From: Nyssa sinensis
Taxonomy: Eukaryota; Streptophyta; Magnoliopsida; Cornales; Nyssaceae
Assembly: GCA_008638375.1 (NCBI GenBank)
Contig: CM018043.1
Location: forward strand, 36,443,481-36,507,480
Direction of reading: 5' to 3'
Length of the DNA stretch: 64,000 nucleotides
Under the pieces are notes generated by a model. The model did not search any database and had not been told where the DNA came from. It saw only the letters and a program-made list of their open reading frames with translations. A program made the translations under genes and the position numbers. Shown here one piece after another: positions 58,656-64,000 of the stretch. How positions within the stretch are numbered: the first letter of the stretch is position 1; the number at the start of each line of letters is the position of its first letter.

Positions 58656-61128
58656 CTAGTGACTAGTAAAAAAATCTCGGTGGGATATTAGCAGAGTGGC
58701 ATAGAGAAGCTCATTCCAAGAGTCTGGAACCCCAGGTAGGCACCAATGGCTGCAATCTTGGATCATACCAGGAGTCCTTTGGGCTTGTAATTGCCGGAAA
58801 ATTGAGGGATGCCCATCTTTTCGGTAACCTGTCATTTTTGTAATGTTCAAATAAAATACTGGAGTCTTCATCTCTGCTATTACAGATTCCAGGACCCTCA
58901 TCATCCACGGATATGGAGCAAGGTAGGTGTCATTGGTTATTGGTTGAGTCTCACCATCACAGTTCCCACCAGAATTCCATTGCCCCCCTCTGCAATTCCA
59001 CAACCAATCAATGAAAATATTTAAAAGTTCTAAATCAGACAGAAATGATTATTAATTATCTTTGTCTATAATCACATTTAAGCAAACAATCTGATGAAGA
59101 AGATAATTTATAGCATTCACACATAGGGGTTGCACAATTGAGCAGGTAATTTTTGCTTAGCAGAACAAGAAGGCCTCAATCAATCCTACCTAAGCCTGAA
59201 CTCATAGCATTAGTTATAAATCTAGTGATCAGGGTGAGTTTGGGCTCTTCAGAAAAAGGGTAGTGAATTAACCCCTCAATGTTGAAAATTCAAGTCCTTG
59301 CCAAATTAACTAGGTCTAAACTGTATCATATAAAAATTGTATGCTGAAGTACATTTCCACATCAAGCCGCCAGGATGCACGGTCCTTAGATCAGCTTAAC
59401 CTAGCCTTAATTATCACCAAAAAATGCATCTATTAAGATCAGATTCAATCAAACAAAGTGGATTACTTGAAACCATGTGTGGATTGTCTTTGTTCTTGTA
59501 GTACTAGTGCATGCAAAACACAGCGGAATCATGGCAGATGGATTACCTGAAATGAGAAGCTGAATATCCCCGAAAGAATACCCTCGTACGAGTGGTGTTG
59601 ATATTAGCATCAACCCAATGAGCCCATGTCCGCAATGCCCTTGCGTATGCCTCTGCCACTTCTAGTCTGCTGTACACATGACTTCCTTCCTGGAAATAGT
59701 TGTTGCTGAAACAAGGAAACAATGCCAGCTTAATCACAAACTAATTAATCAATTTGATGCTCAAAATATATAATTTAAACATACATGATCAATGATTTGG
59801 ATTGCATTTTTACACAATGATGAATTGATGAATATATATATATATATATATATAGATAGAATATACCCTCTATAGGTTTTCTGGTGAGTCCACCAGTGGC
59901 CTGTGTTGAAGATAATAATATCAGCATCATGGTACTTAGTGGAAGTGCCTTGTATCATGTCCAGTCTCAGTGTTTCTCTATGTGTTCCGGCCTTGTCTGA
60001 GATTCTCCATTCTTGAACAAGGAATGGAGATTTGATGAAGTCGATCGAACATTTATAATCCTATATATAATTGCCAAAAATCAAAATTAAAATATATAGT
60101 CAGGGAAGGGAAGGGAACAGCTAGAGCCAATAATAATGAATGAATGACAAAAATGAAGAGATCCAACTGCTTCTTCTATAAACGACCTGAAATCTGAAAG
60201 AATAGAAGCCTTGAGTCCTGAATTCGCGCCGACCTGAAACTTCAAAGATTCTGCTCTTATCAACCAATGATTCTCTCAAAGCACACACCAATGATTCCCA
60301 CATGTTCCTGTTCAATGAATCCCCCACAAACACCACTCTTTTCCCTCTTAGCATCTTCAACATTTTCAACCCATCAAACCTATGTTTTTCAACAAACACA
60401 ATAAAAAAATAATAACATATCAAATCAAACCTATATAATTATATCCATATACATGCATATGTCATGTACACATACATATATGTATTCATATAGCTACACA
60501 AATATAACTGCATATAATATTATGTGACAATATTATATAAACTTGAACAAAGTTAGATACTGGACCTTGGAAGTTGGCACCCCTGCGGCTTCCACCGGAA
60601 TCTTAGGTAATCGGAATCCGGCCGGCCGTTCTTGAAACAATTGAAGGCGTCATCGACGTACGAACAAGACCCAGGTCTGTAAACGGGGTCTGACTCATCT
60701 ACAACCCAAGTGCCATCAAAGATATCACAAGAAGTGATGTCTCCGTTCACACCATTACCGATTTTTCTTGAATTCCGGTGGTTTTTTTCAAAGGCAGTGA
60801 CGGCAGAGAGAGTGGTGGCATCGGTACTACTCCCATGCGAATACGAAACGAAATGGGTATTTGAGGAAGCGATAGAAGATAATGACGAGATGTAGTTTGA
60901 GGCCGATAGAAGCCGGGAAGTGATTGTCACGGCGGTCACGACCGGTGAGGTGTCGGAGATTGAATCTGAGAAGAAGAAGAAGAAGAAGAAGAAGAAGAAG
61001 AAGAAGAAGAGAACAGATGAGGTGAGAAGCAATATGAAGAATGCTTGGGTTCTTGATCCAGAGAGAGGGCACGAGAGGTTTCTTGAGCAATGCATAAGAG
61101 TGTACCAGAGGTTCTTGAGAGAGGCCAT
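58656..61128 (-). CDS. TRICHOME BIREFRINGENCE-LIKE (TBL) protein, five exons, 480 aa
   Basis: Exons on the minus strand are 61128-60566, 60379-60187, 60060-59867, 59705-59547 and 58989-58656. All junctions are GT-AG, phases agree, and the total is 481 codons with the stop. It is a type II membrane protein: short cytosolic N-terminus, hydrophobic anchor at residues 29-53, then a Ser/Thr-rich stem. The PMR5N domain starts near [17 protein letters not shown]; the acyltransferase domain has the GDS motif (residues 207-209, [16 protein letters not shown]) and the DxxH motif (D448 to H451, [12 protein letters not shown]). The family O-acetylates cell-wall polysaccharides in the Golgi; blocks such as [11 protein letters not shown] and [10 protein letters not shown] place it near TBR/TBL1-4. 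The substrate cannot be read from sequence. The start ATG sits in ACTAATGG. Oddity: residues 41-53 are 13 Phe encoded by perfect TTC repeats. Confidence 0.93.
60970..61008 (-). repeat. Perfect (TTC)13 microsatellite within the TBL coding region
   Basis: Thirteen GAA triplets on the plus strand, in frame, encode the poly-Phe part of the signal anchor. Confidence 0.95.
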
Positions 61129-62404
61129 TAGTGATTAGAGAGAGCAGTTTTTCCCTCCCCTTGTTGCTTCAGCGGCAGTTATTGTTCGTTTGATTATTAG
61201 TGTGTGATTTGGTAGATGGAAACAAATCGTCTGCTAGGTCTGATGAGCGGTAGATGTTATTTTGGGAGATATATTTTAAAGAATCGGCTATACTACGTGG
61301 CTTCGTGCTTTTCTAATTATAATATGTTATATATATATATATATATATATTATGTTTTAGCAAATAAAATGAGTTATATTACACATAATAAAATATCATT
61401 AAAATGATATAATACCATACCACATTACTCTACCGAATCCATTCAAATATTTTTCATTTAAAATGTGTTAGGGCCCGCTCTGTCGTCCCTCTCAGCGGTG
61501 AATCTTTTTTGAGTTTTGAGTAGGGATACTTATCTTGCCTTATATTCCAGAATTATATTTTTAACATTATGTGTTAAGATCAATGACTTTTGAAATCACA
61601 TTACATAGAATTTAAAATTATTATATCATGACACATCAAACTAAGTAACACATAACATTTTCCTTAAGTTTTATAGTTTTAGTATTGGGTTGGCTTAGTT
61701 TTTTAGCCATTCCAAATTCAGGTGGCCAATTAAAATGGGTTGGTTAGGCTATGTAATTTAACATTAAGAATATATTTATATATTTTTTAATTTCCGACCT
61801 TTTTAATATAATGAGTAACTTTTGCAAATGTTCATGTAGTTTAAGGGCATAACTTTTTAAAACACTAATACTTTTTTGACCATATGATGTGGCATCCAGT
61901 AGAATGCTGGCATGTCATCTTTTAATAAGTCTAGCATTATTGTTTTTAGGATAATGTTGTATGGCCGATTTATGTTTGCTCAAAAAAGTATCTGAATGAT
62001 GTGATTAATGTGAGAATCGTTGATTGATGAAATAATTTTTTTAAAAATAGTTCATGTTATAATAATCAATGATTATTTTTTCTTGAACAAATATGCATGA
62101 AATATAAAACACCACTCTTGCTTTTATAAAACTACCCATTGGTTCTGCTTGGACTGGAGCTCCCATCGTCCATCCGGCTCCGCTTCAATTGTTGTCTTAA
62201 CTTGAGAAGTATTTTTGTGGGTGTTTAGCAACAAATGCATGTTCCATTTGGAAAAGTAAAATCAGTCCTGTTTTATTTATATTTTCAGTAAGCATGTATA
62301 GCTGTGGTACTCTTTCTTTCTAACAAAACTTGTAGTATCATATATTTAAGCAAGCTACTCTCCTTTCAATCCATGCATTGTGATTGTGCCATCAGCCATG
62401 ACTA
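61129..62404. other. 5' flank of the TBL gene and intergenic sequence
   Basis: AT-rich with an (AT)n run at 61329-61350. The first hundred bases upstream of 61128 should hold the TBL 5' UTR. No clear TATA box, gene or repeat was identified. Confidence 0.4.
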
Positions 62405-62411
62405 ACTCGTA

Positions 62412-62857
62412 TCAAGCAATAAACCACACAAAACAAGCCCAAACAGAATTGGGATTGCAGTTGTGTCTCTGCCTTTGCTCAGCTACATTAAAGTCACCTG
62501 CACAACACATTGTTGAGAGACTTGAGATAATAGTATAATACCCAAACACATGGGCGAACAAGCTTATGATCCAAACAAAGTAAGGCTTTAGCCCCAATTT
62601 GAGCCGGATCCTCCTCAACTGCGGCAACCCTATGAAGCAGACCATCGTCTGCATCCCCTGTCAAGGCTTACAGTGAATATATATGTGGTAATAAATAATC
62701 AGAAACCCATAGACACACACGCACACACATAAATATATGTATGAGAATTTTTGTGTTTCTTATGTCATACCGAATTTGCAACAGACAACAGAGACGCAGA
62801 TCAGAGCTAAGGCCAAAAGCCAATGCTTAATGCTGACTGCTGACTGCTGAATTCCAT
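62412..62857 (-). pseudogene. Possible broken gene for a small secreted protein
   Basis: Downstream of a TATA box, the minus strand has a frame with a signal-peptide-like segment (KHWLLALALICVSVVCC) ending at a GT donor (62769-62770). An AG acceptor follows at 62658-62659, in phase, and DADDGLLHRVAAVEEDPAQIG ends in KALLCLDHKL. A further segment starts GDFNVAEQ near 62500. From memory, these ends resemble a plant family of small Cys-containing secreted proteins of unknown function, but the Cys-rich middle is missing. The nearest ATG (62855-62857) is out of frame with the signal peptide, separated from it by a doubled heptamer. An alternative is that this is not a gene. Confidence 0.3.
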
Positions 62858-62924
62858 TATGGGAACTTGTAGTATGCAATTTGAACTCATGGAAGAGAGG
62901 AGGAATGCATGCATTTAGCCTGAC

Positions 62925-62932
62925 TATTTATA
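62925..62932 (-). promoter_or_regulatory. TATA box upstream of the small broken gene
   Basis: On the minus strand CCTATAAATAGTC, about 70 bp before the first candidate ATG. Confidence 0.4.
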
Positions 62933-63238
62933 GGTGTAAGCAATCCTGACTGATACTAGCCAAACAATGGTTAGTTTATGGAAACCATGTCTGCCTAATA
63001 ATATAATTCCCAGACTAGTAGTACTATTGCTACTATATTAACAATTGATGCCATGCCAAAAACAGATTTAACAATCCATCATCTATTGGGCAGGGCCCAC
63101 CATCGGATGATCAAATTTAATACACTTGTTCACATTGTGCATGTGGTTTAAAGACAATCTTATGAAATCAGAATGTAATAATAAGTCACACAAGTATGTT
63201 TGGTAAATTCAATTGGAAAAAAAAAGTGAAATCATTAG
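62933..63238. other. Noncoding spacer
   Basis: AT-rich sequence; no gene or repeat pair was seen. It ends attag just before the T3 LTR. Confidence 0.4.
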
Positions 63239-63693
63239 TGATGTTGCTCTTTTATGGTCTGTAGACTTCCTCTTTTAAACTTTCTATCAAGAACTTGAGA
63301 TTAGAGGGTTATTAGAAAGGTTCCGGTGGTAGTTGCTCTGATGATAAAGTTAGTAAAGAATTCAAAACAGTAATTCAAAAGATGAATTGAACATAAATTG
63401 AAAGTGTACCTTATGAGCTTATTTATAAGCTGTAGATATCCTAAGTTGAGTAGGATTAAGAGCCATAAAAGTAGGGATTTGAGTATATCCGAAGATAGTA
63501 GTTGTCATATTGAACTCTGTTTCCTTATTCTGAGGTCGGTAGTCTATGGAAGGTGATGATAAATTCTGAACCTGTTACCTCCTGCGTGCTTGATTGACTT
63601 GGATGAAATAACCCTCTGATGATCTGTACCTTGAAGAGCTTATTATAGACATGTGTCATGCCTTGAATATGGTCATCAAATTATAGTATATCA
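63239..63693 (-). repeat. T3, diverged Tat-type LTR (3' LTR)
   Basis: On the plus strand it runs TGATGTTGCTC to AGTATATCA, aligning with T1 LTRs at both ends and in blocks such as ccggtggtag, aggattaagagcca and gtagggatttga. The minus-strand TATA box is at 63420-63427. At 455 bp it is shorter than in T1 or T2. Confidence 0.7.
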
Positions 63694-64000
63694 GCTACTC
63701 CCCCTAAGCCTCAGTTCTGTGGCAGTTATTCAGAGCCAAGGTTAGAGTTTCTGAGACATTACATGCGTGCTGATCATAAATGCGTCGTTTCGCATTTTGA
63801 GGAGACAGCCGTTGATGTGAAATTTATTGCGTCAGCCGTCGGTTGGATTTACTAGGCCATCATTGCCTGAACCACCACAACAATTCAGAAGTGGCACCCG
63901 CCCATCGTGGGCGCCTGTTAGCGTGTTATAAAAAGGGGGGAAACACTTTACAATTCCTCCTTTCACCATTTCGAGCTTTGGTTTGATAATATTTCAACTC
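63694..64000 (-). mobile_element. Start of the T3 interior, cut by the window edge
   Basis: Polypurine tract complement (gctactccccctaagcc) next to the LTR, then sequence laid out like 12258-12560 of T1. This includes a plus-strand TATA-like box (gttataaaaagg, about 63919-63930) where T1 has the promoter of antisense gene 1. Coding sequence would begin beyond the window. Confidence 0.5.

Overview
This is nuclear DNA of a flowering plant, probably a eudicot; the species cannot be told from the window. The evidence is a five-exon gene with canonical plant introns at the right (58656-61128, minus), plant-type LTR retrotransposons filling most of the rest, and an AT-rich background full of (AT)n, (GA)n and (CT)n runs. 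No bacterial or organellar features were seen.

Positions 1 to about 57737 are a nest of LTR elements that can be peeled apart by target-site duplications (TSDs). The left nest is a minus-strand Tekay/Del-like Ty3 chromovirus (LTRs 2204-4180 and 26509-28527). Its gag is split by a plus-strand Athila-like element (7068-25956, TSD CTCTC), which is itself split by a minus-strand Tat-lineage element, here called T1 (11613-23240, TSD ATTAT). The right nest is an older LTR-like sequence (29820-57737). It holds a plus-strand 3.7-kb LTR-like unit, E1 (30093-33838), and a minus-strand one, E3 (36623-57581, TSD GGTAG). E3 is split by a second, plus-strand Tat element, T2 (37257-54034, TSD CCAAC/CTAAC). 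T2 is split inside its RNase H/integrase region by E2 (42325-46503, TSD TAAAG). A diverged third Tat-type LTR, T3 (63239-63693), enters at the right edge.

T1 and T2 belong to one family and can be read against each other. Each has LTRs of about 0.6 kb, then gag-protease, a stop codon in a TMV-type leaky context, RT, a Ty3 RNase H, a second archaeal-type RNase H and integrase. After integrase comes a 60-bp minisatellite whose half-units fold into hairpins. Last come two genes on the opposite strand, each with its own TATA box and poly(A) signal. The first antisense gene has three exons and resembles the plant 'putative gypsy type transposon' (Transposase_28) family with a C-terminal coiled coil; the second is unrecognised. 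Every copy seen carries nonsense or frameshift lesions, most of the nonsense being C-to-T changes at Gln codons, so the nest is probably silenced and decaying.

The only clear host gene encodes a TRICHOME BIREFRINGENCE-LIKE (TBL, PMR5N-DUF231) protein of 480 residues. Its membrane anchor contains 13 consecutive phenylalanines encoded by a perfect TTC microsatellite. A possible broken small secreted-protein gene lies at 62412-62932. Exon junctions, domain names and family assignments come from reading the sequence and from memory of the families; no database search was possible.
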